Shown here: positions 17,204 through 25,064 of the stretch, piece by piece
How positions within the stretch are numbered: the stretch's first letter is position 1
How the letters are laid out: each line of letters begins with the position of its first letter
Source of the DNA: Bradyrhizobium sp. CB1717
GTDB lineage: Bacteria > Pseudomonadota > Alphaproteobacteria > Rhizobiales > Xanthobacteraceae
Direction: 5' to 3'
Length of the DNA stretch: 64,000 nt
NCBI RefSeq assembly: GCF_029714325.1
Contig: NZ_CP121666.1
Span: forward strand, 5,642,001 to 5,706,000
Translations under genes and position numbers: made by a program
Notes under the pieces: model-generated
Databases searched by the model: none
Told to the model about the DNA's origin: nothing
Seen by the model: only the letters and a program-made list of their open reading frames with translations

Positions 17204-19507
17204 CTACCCTCGTCGCCCCGTGCGCTTCTTGGCCTTCGTCGCACGTTTGCGTCCGGGAGCCGATGCTCGCGCCGGTCCGCGTGGCGCGCGGCCGCCGGCA
17301 TCGGCAGTGAGCTCGGGGCGTAACCTCGCGAGCTTGGCACGGTCGGGCAGCAGGTCGGCAAAGCCGGCGAGCACGCTTGGCGTGGGCGCCCCGTCACCGG
17401 CGTCCATCGCTGCGGGCGCCTCGGTCTGGCTCAGGGCCTGCAGCCGCCGGCACGCTTCACCGAGATGATAGGCATCGCCGCCGAGCGCCACCCATTTGCC
17501 GACCTCGGGATGCAGCACGAGATTGGCCGAATGGTTGTCGGCTGAACTGGTCGGATAATCGACGAACAATTCGATGCCCGACTGCACGCCCACCATCACG
17601 CCCTGGGCCGACCACGATACGGCGACCTCGACGCGGTAGCGGCCCGGCTTCTCGAACGCGAAACCGGACGTGCTCCAAAACACCTTCGCCGAGGCCGTCA
17701 CGCTCTTGCCGGGCTCGAGCTCGGCCACCTTCGCGTGCTCGCACAGGATCACGAAGGGCCGCACGGGGCGCTCGTGCCCTTCCCCGTCGGTGACGGTGAT
17801 CGCAGCGAACAAGGCCTCGATGCTGACGTCGTTCGGCGCGCGCAGCGACACGCCGCTGGTGTTCGTCATCGTCCAGGTCAGGTCCAGCGGCTGGCCGAGC
17901 GCGACGCGGTCGGTTGCGGCCGTCACCGTCAGCGCCAGCTCGGAAGGTTCGAAATCGTGCCGGTCGGCGGCTTGCGGCGCGCCGGTCGGGAACCAGCTTG
18001 CGAACGGCCATCCGCCCGGACGGATGACGGGATCGGGCATGTGGTTGAGATGATGCCGGACGTTGGTGTTGTGCGCGAGCTTGATCTGATCGGGGAACAC
18101 GCCCGGCGCACCGGTCGCGGGACCGCCGAGCACGTCCGCGACGCTCGGCGTCGTGGTCATGATCGAGTTGTCGGCCGCCGTCTCCTGCTCCTGATGGATC
18201 TGGTTCAGCGTGTGCGTCAGCTCGTGGGTCGCGCTGCGCAGGAACGCACGCGGCACGTCGCGCTGCTTCTTGTTGGCGGCAAGGCCAAAGTTCGAGGAGT
18301 CCGAGACCGGATAGCCGTCGTCGGAGAAGCTGGCGCAGCCTTCGCGGGGCACGCCGATCGTATCGTACATGATGCCGCGCGAGCAGCCGAGCTTGGCGGG
18401 CACGACGATCATGTGCACGCGCCATTCGCTGTCGAGATTGGTCGCGGGATTGCGCACGCTCGTCATCAGCGCGTGCAGATCCGCCGAGCTCCAGCAATTG
18501 GTCGGCACCACGCCTGCCGGCACCGGGACGTTTTGCTGGTCCTGCACGACCGTCAGCTGCCAGCCGGTCTTCGCAAAGACCGTGTCGAAGAACTCCGTGC
18601 CGCCCGCCCCATCTGGCACGGGTGCGGGCCGCACGGCGCCGGCCAGCGTGTCGATCTCCAGCGTGCAGCGGCGGAAGAACTTCGACACCCAGGCGAGCGT
18701 GATGCTGCCCTTGTCCACGCCGCCCTCGAACAGCCGGCCCTGGTAGAACGGCCCGCCGGTCAGGGAGAACGGAAACGGCGCCGGCATCTTTGAAAGCTTC
18801 ATCGTCACGGTGCGCGACGGCGTCGACGGGAACGTTCCCTTGAACTGGCCGGCCGGCGGCTGCGTATAATTGAACTGCTCGGCGACGATCGTGAGCTCGC
18901 ACTTCTTCGGCACCGGGACCGCAACCGGCGCGGACACGCTGGTCACCCTGAGATAGGAATGATAGCGCGCGCGGGGAAATATGGGGATTCTCGGCTTCAG
19001 GATCGGAGAAGGAATGACGGGTTCGTCGACCGCGCTGAGCGAACCGGCGAGGCTCGTCAGCCCCGAGGCCGCCGCTGCTTCATCTTCGTCCTTGTTACCC
19101 ACAGGCGGCACCGGCGGGATCGGGATCGACGGGATCGGCGGTAACGGCGGGATCGGCGGGATCGGCGGCTTGATCACCGGCAGGCGCGAGTAGAGATCGC
19201 CGCTGACGATCAGATGGTCCGCGCCGCCGTCGGGCGCAGAGCGATCGACGCGCAGCGTGCCTTCGAAGGACACCAGGCTCGCCGTCGGCCTGAAATTGAT
19301 CTGGTAGCAGCCTTCGCGGAAGTCGAGCCTGCAGAGCCTGAACGGCGGAATCGGCTGCAGATCGGTCGAGGCCGCATGATCGCCGGCATCGTCGTCAAAA
19401 CTGATCTGGCGCGACAGGGGAACGAGCGGCTTCATGGCCGGCGCGACCGAAGCCGCGGTCATCTTCGAAAGGCTTCCGCTCGATTCATGCTCTGAGCAAT
19501 TGCACAT
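17204..19507 (-). CDS. Large protein with HExxH metallopeptidase motif and proline-rich hinge
   Basis: 767 residues from ATG 19507 with GAGGAG upstream. The N-terminal region has no signal peptide. A repetitive Pro/Ile stretch (IKPPIPPIPPLPPIPSIPIP, about residues 113-132) acts as a hinge. A zinc-peptidase-like motif SATHELTHTLNQIHQEQE lies at about 425-442 with His428, Glu429 and His432. After it comes a beta-rich region (about 545-690) resembling an Ig-like domain (LGQPLDLTWTMTNTSGVSL, EKPGRYRVEVAVSW). The C-terminus is basic (RKRATKAKKRTGRRG). I do not recognise the family as a whole; peptidase function rests on the HExxH motif and the surrounding Met/His residues. Confidence 0.8.
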   Translation of the reverse strand: MCNCSEHESSGSLSKMTAASVAPAMKPLVPLSRQISFDDDAGDHAASTDLQPIPPFRLCRLDFREGCYQINFRPTASLVSFEGTLRVDRSAPDGGADHLIVSGDLYSRLPVIKPPIPPIPPLPPIPSIPIPPVPPVGNKDEDEAAAASGLTSLAGSLSAVDEPVIPSPILKPRIPIFPRARYHSYLRVTSVSAPVAVPVPKKCELTIVAEQFNYTQPPAGQFKGTFPSTPSRTVTMKLSKMPAPFPFSLTGGPFYQGRLFEGGVDKGSITLAWVSKFFRRCTLEIDTLAGAVRPAPVPDGAGGTEFFDTVFAKTGWQLTVVQDQQNVPVPAGVVPTNCWSSADLHALMTSVRNPATNLDSEWRVHMIVVPAKLGCSRGIMYDTIGVPREGCASFSDDGYPVSDSSNFGLAANKKQRDVPRAFLRSATHELTHTLNQIHQEQETAADNSIMTTTPSVADVLGGPATGAPGVFPDQIKLAHNTNVRHHLNHMPDPVIRPGGWPFASWFPTGAPQAADRHDFEPSELALTVTAATDRVALGQPLDLTWTMTNTSGVSLRAPNDVSIEALFAAITVTDGEGHERPVRPFVILCEHAKVAELEPGKSVTASAKVFWSTSGFAFEKPGRYRVEVAVSWSAQGVMVGVQSGIELFVDYPTSSADNHSANLVLHPEVGKWVALGGDAYHLGEACRRLQALSQTEAPAAMDAGDGAPTPSVLAGFADLLPDRAKLARLRPELTADAGGRAPRGPARASAPGRKRATKAKKRTGRRG

Positions 19508-19639
19508 GTCGTAATCTCCTCGTTGAAAACGTGGAGGCGATCGACATGAGCAGCGGGCTCGTTGGCGGTTGAAGCCAGTTTCTTGTTGGCCAGGGCGTAA
19601 AAAATCGGGCGTGAAAAAAATCCGGCGCGCAATCCTAGA

Positions 19640-19705
19640 GCATGATCCGGACCCGAAGGACCGCGTTAGCGCAAAGTGCGAAGCGGTTTTCCGGAAAGAT
19701 CATGC
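19640..19705. repeat. Dispersed rhizobial palindrome (GCATGATC ends)
   Basis: Starts GCATGATCCGGACCCG and ends TTTTCCGGAAAGATCATGC, an element seen in very many intergenic regions of this genus. The remainder of the 19508-19756 gap shows nothing else. Confidence 0.7.
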
Positions 19706-19756
19706 GCAAACAACAACCTAAAGCGCGATGACGATGCATCCAAATCTCATCGCGCT

Positions 19757-20053
19757 TCAGGCGCGCCGGTACGTCACAAGACAGCCCTCTGAATCCGTGA
19801 ACTCAAATCGGTCGGCCTCGAGTGAAATGTGATAGGTCACAAGCTCATCGTTCGCCGTCCCGACGACGAGTGTTTTGGCGTCTTCGAGACGGTAGATACC
19901 CGCATCCCACCACACCATGCCCTGCCCCTCGCCGCGCAGGCCGCGGTAGGTGCCGGTCGAGAATGTGAGGCTGGCGGGATATTTGTCTGCGCACGCAGCC
20001 GCCGTGGTTTTGGTCCACGTACCAACCATGCTCTGTCCGAGTTTGTCAGCCAT
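19757..20053 (-). CDS. Small hypothetical protein (lipocalin/avidin-like pattern)
   Basis: 98 residues from ATG 20053, chosen because GGAG lies about nine bases upstream; an ATG at 20074 overlaps that ribosome site. The sequence begins MADKLGQSMVGTWTKTT and is beta-strand rich (YPASLTFSTGTYRG, GIYRLEDAKTLVVG, ELVTYHISLEADRFEFTD). The GTW opening and regular strands resemble lipocalin-like or META-like small barrels, but this is only a pattern impression. No export signal. No operon partner. Confidence 0.65.
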   Translation of the reverse strand: MADKLGQSMVGTWTKTTAAACADKYPASLTFSTGTYRGLRGEGQGMVWWDAGIYRLEDAKTLVVGTANDELVTYHISLEADRFEFTDSEGCLVTYRRA

Positions 20054-20304
20054 AGCGTGTCTCCATAGCTCCATCGGCCGAATGGCCGATTGGAGGCTAT
20101 TTCAACATGTCGTTCTGGCGTGTGCAGCTCATTTCAGCTGATGTGGTGGCGATTTGCCACGCACAATCACAGCAGGTATTTTGTGGCATGATTGATGTGA
20201 GCGTGTGTGTGAACGATTTCACAGCGAGGGGTGCGACAAATTGGGCACCGGGGTGAGAGCGAGATGAAAGCGCGGCGGAGCCAAGCCCGCCAATTGACGC
20301 GCGA

Positions 20305-21267
20305 TCAATCGGAGACTTTCACGTCCGCATCGCGCGGTTGCCCCTGGCTTCCATCGAGGCGTTGAGCGGTCCGGTAGCGGCCGGGCGACAGGCCATGATG
20401 TCGATGAAAGAGTTTTGAGAACGCCGCCGCCGTCTCGTAACCGACCCGGCTCGCGATCCGTGCGATGGGCTCATCGGTGGTTTCGAGCTGGAATGCCGCT
20501 TCCGCCATCCGGCGTTCGATCACGTAACGGTGCATGGACTGCCCGACGAGCTTGGTGAAGCGCGCCGAAAATACCGAGCGGCCGAGCCCCACGCGTTGGC
20601 CGAGCTCGCTCAGCGTCCAGGACCGCTCCGGATTTTCGTGGATCAGCTTGAGCGCCGGTCCGATATGCGGGTCCGAGATTGCCCCGAGCCAGCCGCCTTG
20701 TCCGGGACTGAGAGAGGCGATCCAGCTTCGGAGCACCTCGACAAACAGCACTTCCGTCAGCCGTGAAAGCGCGACGCGCTGGCCGGGACGTTCGAGCGCG
20801 GACTCACTCACCATGCGGCGCAGGATCGCCTCGAGCCAGCCGCCGTCCGCCGTCGGCTTCAGCAGCAGCACGGGCGGAAGCAGCTCCAGCACGCTGCCGA
20901 ACAGCGGCCGTGAGACGGTGAAGTTGCCGCAGATCATGGTCGAGAACGGCTTTCTCCGGCTGCCGTGACGAACGACGCCAAGACGTGACGACGATCGATC
21001 GATATCCATGATCTGCAAAGGCGTGGCCCCGCGATCCGAATAGAACACATGGGGCTCGCCGCGCGTGATCACGACGAAATCGCCCTCGGTCATCTGGATT
21101 TCCTGGTCCTGTCCGAGCGCGAGGGTCGCCGAGCCCCGGCTGAGATAGTGAAACAGCGCGTAGGGGCGCGCCGGCAGCTCCAGATTCCAGGGATGGCCGA
21201 GCTCGAAATGAAACAGCAACGTCCCGCCGAGACGAACGCGATCGAGCACTTGGGCGAGGATGTCCAT
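20305..21267 (-). CDS. AraC-family regulator with N-terminal cupin
   Basis: 320 residues from ATG 21267 (MDILAQVLDRVRLGG); the 13-residue extension to 21306 overlaps the intergenic operator. The cupin_6-type sensor (about 1-180) carries LFHFELGHPWNLELP, YALFHYLSRGSATLAL and GDFVVITRGEPHVFY. The DNA-binding half has WTLSELGQRVGLGRSVFSARF and PIARIASRVGYETAAAFSKLFHRHHGLSPGRYR. It is divergent from a secreted alpha/beta hydrolase with a perfect palindrome between them, so that hydrolase is its probable target. Confidence 0.88.
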   Translation of the reverse strand: MDILAQVLDRVRLGGTLLFHFELGHPWNLELPARPYALFHYLSRGSATLALGQDQEIQMTEGDFVVITRGEPHVFYSDRGATPLQIMDIDRSSSRLGVVRHGSRRKPFSTMICGNFTVSRPLFGSVLELLPPVLLLKPTADGGWLEAILRRMVSESALERPGQRVALSRLTEVLFVEVLRSWIASLSPGQGGWLGAISDPHIGPALKLIHENPERSWTLSELGQRVGLGRSVFSARFTKLVGQSMHRYVIERRMAEAAFQLETTDEPIARIASRVGYETAAAFSKLFHRHHGLSPGRYRTAQRLDGSQGQPRDADVKVSD

Positions 21268-21305
21268 GACGCCGAAGTTAGTCCGGCGGACGATCGGACA
21301 CAACA

Positions 21306-21333
21306 TCCGGACGATTGATCCCTATCGTCCGGA
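21306..21333. promoter_or_regulatory. Palindrome between araC and alpha/beta hydrolase genes
   Basis: TCCGGACGAT and ATCGTCCGGA form perfect 10-bp inverted arms with an 8-bp spacer; a third CGGACGAT word lies just to the left at about 21289. It is a probable binding site for the adjacent AraC regulator. Confidence 0.65.
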
Positions 21334-21479
21334 AAGTCCGCGGACTAGTTCATCTCGCGGCGGGCCGACGTCACGAGCGGCAACCATTTCGCCAGCGGCG
21401 GATGGAAGAAACCGCAGTGGAAGCGCCCGACCATTCCCCCGGACCTCATTTCCGTCCGACATGCCAACAGGAACAATCA

Positions 21480-22250
21480 ATGCGACATATTCTTCTCACA
21501 GCCGCCGCCGTCCTCCTGGCCGGAACGACATTGGTCGGCTCCGTCCATTCCGCCGAACTGCCCAAGGGAGCAGCCCGCAACATCGTGCTCGTGCACGGCG
21601 CTTTCGTGGACCAGACGAGCTGGCAGCCCGTTGCCGATATTCTCTCGAAGAAAGGCTACAACGTCACGCTGGTGGAAAATCCGCTCACTTCGCTCACAGC
21701 CGACGTCGACGTGACCAAGCAGGCGCTCGCGAAGCAGGACGGCAAGACCGTTCTCGTCGGCCATTCATGGGGCGGCGTGGTGATCACGCAAGCCGGCAAC
21801 GATCCCAAGGTCTCAGCGCTGGTCTATGTCTCCGCCTTCGCGCCTGAGGTCGGCGAATCCCTGGCATCGCTGGCAAAGGCCGGCCCGCCAACCGAAGGCG
21901 GCAATGCGATCCATCCCGACGCGAAGGGCAATCTGTACATCGACCCCAAGGTGTTTCCGTCGGCCGTCGCGGCTGACCTTCCTCCGGAGATCGCGACGCA
22001 CCTCGCCAACTCGCAGCTTCCGCTCAATCACGTTGCGTTCGAAGCGCCGGTCGACATCGCGGCCTGGCACGACAAGCCGACGTTCTACGTCATCAGCACC
22101 AAGGACAAGGTGATCGCGCCCGAGGCCCAGAAGTCGTTCGCAGCCAGGATCAAGGCGCAGACGACGGAAGTCGCCGGCAGCCATGCCTCGCTCGTCGTCC
22201 ATGCGAAGGAAGTCGCCGAGGTGATCGAAAAGGCCGCGCTCGCGAAGTGA
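21480..22250 (+). CDS. Secreted alpha/beta hydrolase
   Basis: 256 residues from ATG 21480. A Sec signal peptide (MRHILLTAAAVLLAGTTLVG, cleavage after about VHSA) precedes the hydrolase domain. The oxyanion region is NIVLVHGAFVDQTSWQPV and the nucleophile elbow VLVGHSWGGVVITQ with Ser in GHSWGG. The acid probably lies in STKDKVIAPEAQ and the His in AGSHASLVVHAKEV. This matches the esterase-like alpha/beta hydrolases (about 230-260 residues) common in soil proteobacteria. The substrate is unknown. A hairpin follows the stop codon. Confidence 0.87.
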   Translation: MRHILLTAAAVLLAGTTLVGSVHSAELPKGAARNIVLVHGAFVDQTSWQPVADILSKKGYNVTLVENPLTSLTADVDVTKQALAKQDGKTVLVGHSWGGVVITQAGNDPKVSALVYVSAFAPEVGESLASLAKAGPPTEGGNAIHPDAKGNLYIDPKVFPSAVAADLPPEIATHLANSQLPLNHVAFEAPVDIAAWHDKPTFYVISTKDKVIAPEAQKSFAARIKAQTTEVAGSHASLVVHAKEVAEVIEKAALAK

Positions 22251-22256
22251 CGAACC

Positions 22257-22284
22257 TGCTCCCGGCGCGTCGGTGTCGGGAGCA
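22257..22284 (+). terminator. Hairpin after the alpha/beta hydrolase
   Basis: TGCTCCCG and CGGGAGCA pair as 8-bp arms with a 12-base loop, seven bases after the stop. There is no T-tract, so intrinsic termination is only likely, not certain. Confidence 0.5.
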
Positions 22285-22368
22285 GCCGCACGTTTGCCCG
22301 GAGGAAGATGGGAGGTCGCTTGCGAGATGACCATCCGGCCCGCGCACTGGCATAAAGGCCAGCAGATC

Positions 22369-22449
22369 GTAGGATGGGTGGAGCGCAGCGATACCCATCA
22401 ATTTCGTTTTGCAAGTGCGATGGGTTTCGCTGCGCTCCACCCATCCTAC
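22369..22449. repeat. GTAG-ended intergenic palindrome D
   Basis: Perfect 23-bp inverted ends beginning GTAGGATGGGTGGAGCG. It marks the left edge of the AT-rich unknown cassette. Confidence 0.8.
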
Positions 22450-22528
22450 GAGCTGGCTGCTCTACGCCAAACAGTCGTCGTTGGCACCAGTTGGCGATTG
22501 TCGTCTCACGCGCAAGAAGACTAAGAAA

Positions 22529-22653
22529 CCTACGGAACGACCCGTTCCGTAGGGAAAAGCGCAGCCCCGGGGCCGGCGCAAAGCCGCGTCTCCAGTCGGG
22601 GGTTTTGGAGACGGCGATCTCCCGCAGTCTCTATTTGCTCCGTTTGAGCGGAG
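22529..22653. other. Three successive hairpins ahead of the unknown cassette (possible structured RNA or leader)
   Basis: Hairpin 1: CCTACGGAACG/CGTTCCGTAGG, perfect 11-bp arms around ACC (22529-22553). Hairpin 2: CGTCTCC/GGAGACG (22587-22613) with a 13-base loop. Hairpin 3: CTCCG/CGGAG (22638-22653). The word GGAGACGGCG occurs twice (22607 and 22650). The first cassette gene starts about 50 bp later. Strand and transcription are unknown. Confidence 0.45.
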
Positions 22654-22705
22654 ACGGCGCTTAAGAAGATAATAGTTCTAGAATATTGTTGAACACAAGC
22701 CTAGG

Positions 22706-23467
22706 GTGCTGCATATTTTTACTCGCCCAAAAGTAGCGCAGGTCTTGCCGGTGACACTTACAAAATTTCTGAACAATGAAATCGACTCCGCACCCTACAT
22801 AGGAGTTTTTCACAGCACGAATGGCACAGCCTTTTCAGCAATCGCCCTACAGCGAACGATCACCGCGCGCGCGGACCGAGACGGAAGTATTTTCTTTTTC
22901 TATGGAAAGCCGTCGTACACGCTCAAATCGGGCGGCTCCGTTATCAACGAGGTTTCGTTAGCTTACCACGCCGCCGGGCTGCCTTCTCTGATGAGAGTCG
23001 CTCCGTTCGACACTGGTGGGCTGATTTCGGGAAGATATTCCGAATTCTTTGCTGCTCTAATGGAAACAAATACAGTTAGCGCAATCATTGACTTCCTAGA
23101 AATTCCCAAGGATTTTAAGGCGATCGGGAAATTTGTTACCTGTTTTTTCGGCGACAACAAGAATTACATCAATGCCAAGTTTTGTGCATGGCCGACCGAA
23201 GCAGGTGAACAGCCCCTGCTCACGGCATGGGCCAGACTCGTTTTGGCGTCAAGAAGAACACCAGAATTCGATCCACCGGCAGCTACGATTGAGATTCAAG
23301 CAGAAGCGCCAGCGCTCGTTGATAAGACGAATGTGGCGGCAATCATCATCCCACTCGGTTATCTTGATAGACCTGAGATCAGACTTTTTTTAAGGAAACT
23401 GGCATACGATACGAAACATATGAGGATGAGGTCATATCGGACAAATCATCCCTTTGGAACGCGCTGA
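22706..23467 (+). CDS. Unknown cassette protein 1 (probable -1 frameshift extends it to 23517)
   Basis: In the zero frame 253 residues from GTG 22706 to TGA 23465-23467; the start is uncertain because no strong ribosome site is visible. The body is soluble, with GVFHSTNGTAFSAIALQRTI, then SIFFFYGKPSYTL, APFDTGGLISGRYSEFF and FAAIIIPLGYL-like strands. I do not recognise the family; the order of a His, an FYGxPxY block and PFD-GG-GRY might suggest an ADP-ribosyltransferase-like fold, but this is weak. The last 24 zero-frame residues are basic and unlike the rest. The -1 frame from the T-run at 23385-23391 instead continues KETGIRYETYEDEVI and ends SIDYCTGLSEP at TAA 23515-23517, immediately before the next ATG. 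Composition is AT-richer than the flanks. Confidence 0.65.
   Translation: MLHIFTRPKVAQVLPVTLTKFLNNEIDSAPYIGVFHSTNGTAFSAIALQRTITARADRDGSIFFFYGKPSYTLKSGGSVINEVSLAYHAAGLPSLMRVAPFDTGGLISGRYSEFFAALMETNTVSAIIDFLEIPKDFKAIGKFVTCFFGDNKNYINAKFCAWPTEAGEQPLLTAWARLVLASRRTPEFDPPAATIEIQAEAPALVDKTNVAAIIIPLGYLDRPEIRLFLRKLAYDTKHMRMRSYRTNHPFGTR
23386..23392 (+). promoter_or_regulatory. Candidate -1 ribosomal frameshift heptamer
   Basis: T TTT TTA in the zero frame fits X XXY YYZ. Slipping back one base joins codon 229 to a 41-codon extension that ends exactly where the next gene begins. A one-base deletion in the T-run or a sequencing error would look the same. Confidence 0.5.
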
Positions 23468-23517
23468 TCGAGATTTCTCGTTCTATTGACTACTGCACTG
23501 GGCTGAGTGAGCCGTAA

Positions 23518-24045
23518 ATGGAGTCATCTTCAAGCAAACTTCCATATTCCGAATTGCCCGTCGTTGGCTACCTGTTAGATGGAAAGCCAACCGGCTTCAA
23601 GACGCCCGTCTTGCAGAATGGGGGAGAGCCTGCCGTCCAAGACGCCGACAAGAACGGCATCGTTACCGGTTTTCTTTCTTGCGGCGAAGAAGACATCGCC
23701 CGTATCTACAAAGCAAACTATCCTATCGGCTTAAAGAGCGTTGTCGGTAAGGAAGTCATATTTGCTTTCAAGACAACCGAAGATACGTTTTATGAGCGCC
23801 GATCGCGTCTCGTTTCAAGGCTACTTGTCGCCATGCGCGACAGCGAGACGATGACCCCTTCCGATATGATAAATGTAATGATCTTTGCTCGCATGCCCGT
23901 CTCGCGGATTTGGCCCGCGATTGACTCGCTCGCTCAGGTCCTGGGCGCGGAAGGCCTCGAAGGCATGGATCAATGGGCAACGAGGTTCAAAAATCGCGTC
24001 GCGAACAAACTCGGGGTAACGAGCGATCACGAAACTCCTAGATAA
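23518..24045 (+). CDS. Unknown cassette protein 2
   Basis: 175 residues. ATG 23518 directly abuts the TAA that ends the -1 frame of the preceding gene. That is a strong sign that the two are one transcription and translation unit. Visible features: LPYSELPVVGYLLDGKPTGF near the N-terminus, a central beta segment VVGKEVIFAFKTTEDTFYE, and a helical C-terminal half (RLVSRLLVAMRDSETMTPSD, GLEGMDQWATRFKNRVANK). No transmembrane, zinc or nuclease motif is visible, and no family is recognised. Codon use and AT content match its two neighbours and differ from the surrounding chromosome, suggesting joint transfer. Confidence 0.7.
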   Translation: MESSSSKLPYSELPVVGYLLDGKPTGFKTPVLQNGGEPAVQDADKNGIVTGFLSCGEEDIARIYKANYPIGLKSVVGKEVIFAFKTTEDTFYERRSRLVSRLLVAMRDSETMTPSDMINVMIFARMPVSRIWPAIDSLAQVLGAEGLEGMDQWATRFKNRVANKLGVTSDHETPR

Positions 24046-24077
24046 AGGCTGCCATCGGATCTCAATCGAAAGAGACG

Positions 24078-25028
24078 GTGGATTGGGGCTATCGAGATTT
24101 GTATGCTGCGTCCGCTCAAATTGACGCCCTTGGACTCCCTAGGTTGTCATTCTTGATCAACTATTCCTTTTGCTTGGGAGTTTGGCGCAATTTTATCAGG
24201 TGGAATAGCGAGCGGTACAATCGAAAGATACGAATTGATACTCCCGTGCAAATCTTAGCCAGTATCGCCAACAAAGATTCCAGCGAGCGCCTATCTCAGC
24301 TTGCCAAGGCTTTTGCATATTTTCGCCCTTTTGCGCACAAGATGAAAGATGGCTCCGAATTCTATTTGCCACTTGGATTGATGTTATCAGGATTGATAAA
24401 AGGCCGAGACGCACAAGGTGGCCTATTAGTTGAATCTGGCAAGCGCGTTGTTGAAATTCATCAGAACTATGTTTCGGTGCTCCTTCATCACGCCCAGGAT
24501 CCAGTCGGCGAGCAAATTCTTTTCGCGATTAGGGGAAAGAACTTTGGTACATGCAGAGGGAAGCAATTTGTCGAGAACGTCATTGAGATATTTTTTCCCG
24601 CCGCTTCAGATACTGACAACCCGGTTGGAGTTGTTTTAGGAGCGAGCAATAGCTGGGCGGTCCTACAAACAAGTGAAGCAAAGGTGAGCCGACTTGTTGC
24701 TGGACAAGGCGTATATCTCCAGCAACTCCGAGAGATTTGTGGGCTGCGCCGAGTAACAGCTATAAAGAAAGCAGGAAACGTTGATGCAATGGTCCACGAC
24801 TTTTGCAGGACTACGTGGCGAGAACTCGCTGTTGAACGACAAGATCATGGAAGCTACCTGCTAAGTTTAACGGCAAGAGGCGAAGCAGGTAACTTCGATC
24901 CCAGAAAGTATCGAACGTTCAGCGCAATGTGGAAAAAGATACTTCCGGGCGTCAGCATGAATCTGCGATACCGTCGGGAAGAGGACGAGAATTGGACATT
25001 CGCGTTCTCCGACAGAGCTCCCCAGTAG
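24078..25028 (+). CDS. Unknown cassette protein 3
   Basis: 316 residues from GTG 24078, 33 bases after the previous stop; the frame is open back to 24042 without a better start. Features: FLINYSFCLGVWRNFIRWN (amphipathic, aromatic), SSERLSQLAKAFAYFRPFAH, a segment GVVLGASNSWAVLQTSEAKV, and a C-terminal strand region NLRYRREEDENWTFAF. There is no recognisable catalytic motif and no signal peptide. I cannot name a family. It closes the three-gene AT-rich cassette, and the guaA-tail-like repeat begins 36 bases after its stop codon, so it may be the cargo end of an integrated element. Confidence 0.75.
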   Translation: MDWGYRDLYAASAQIDALGLPRLSFLINYSFCLGVWRNFIRWNSERYNRKIRIDTPVQILASIANKDSSERLSQLAKAFAYFRPFAHKMKDGSEFYLPLGLMLSGLIKGRDAQGGLLVESGKRVVEIHQNYVSVLLHHAQDPVGEQILFAIRGKNFGTCRGKQFVENVIEIFFPAASDTDNPVGVVLGASNSWAVLQTSEAKVSRLVAGQGVYLQQLREICGLRRVTAIKKAGNVDAMVHDFCRTTWRELAVERQDHGSYLLSLTARGEAGNFDPRKYRTFSAMWKKILPGVSMNLRYRREEDENWTFAFSDRAPQ

Positions 25029-25064
25029 GGCCAAGTCACCTGGCAGAATCCACTGCCGTCCCCA

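Noticed and set aside
15641..17323. 560-codon plus-strand frame
   Set aside because: Shadow of the serine hydrolase; His/Arg-rich antisense composition.
17457..18902. 481-codon frame on the same strand as the HExxH protein
   Set aside because: Arg-rich alternate frame; the HExxH frame has domain structure and a ribosome site.
22706..25028. Possibility that the cassette is a retron, CBASS or restriction system
   Set aside because: No reverse transcriptase YxDD, nucleotidyltransferase GS...D-x-D, PD-ExK or helicase motif is visible in any of the three proteins.
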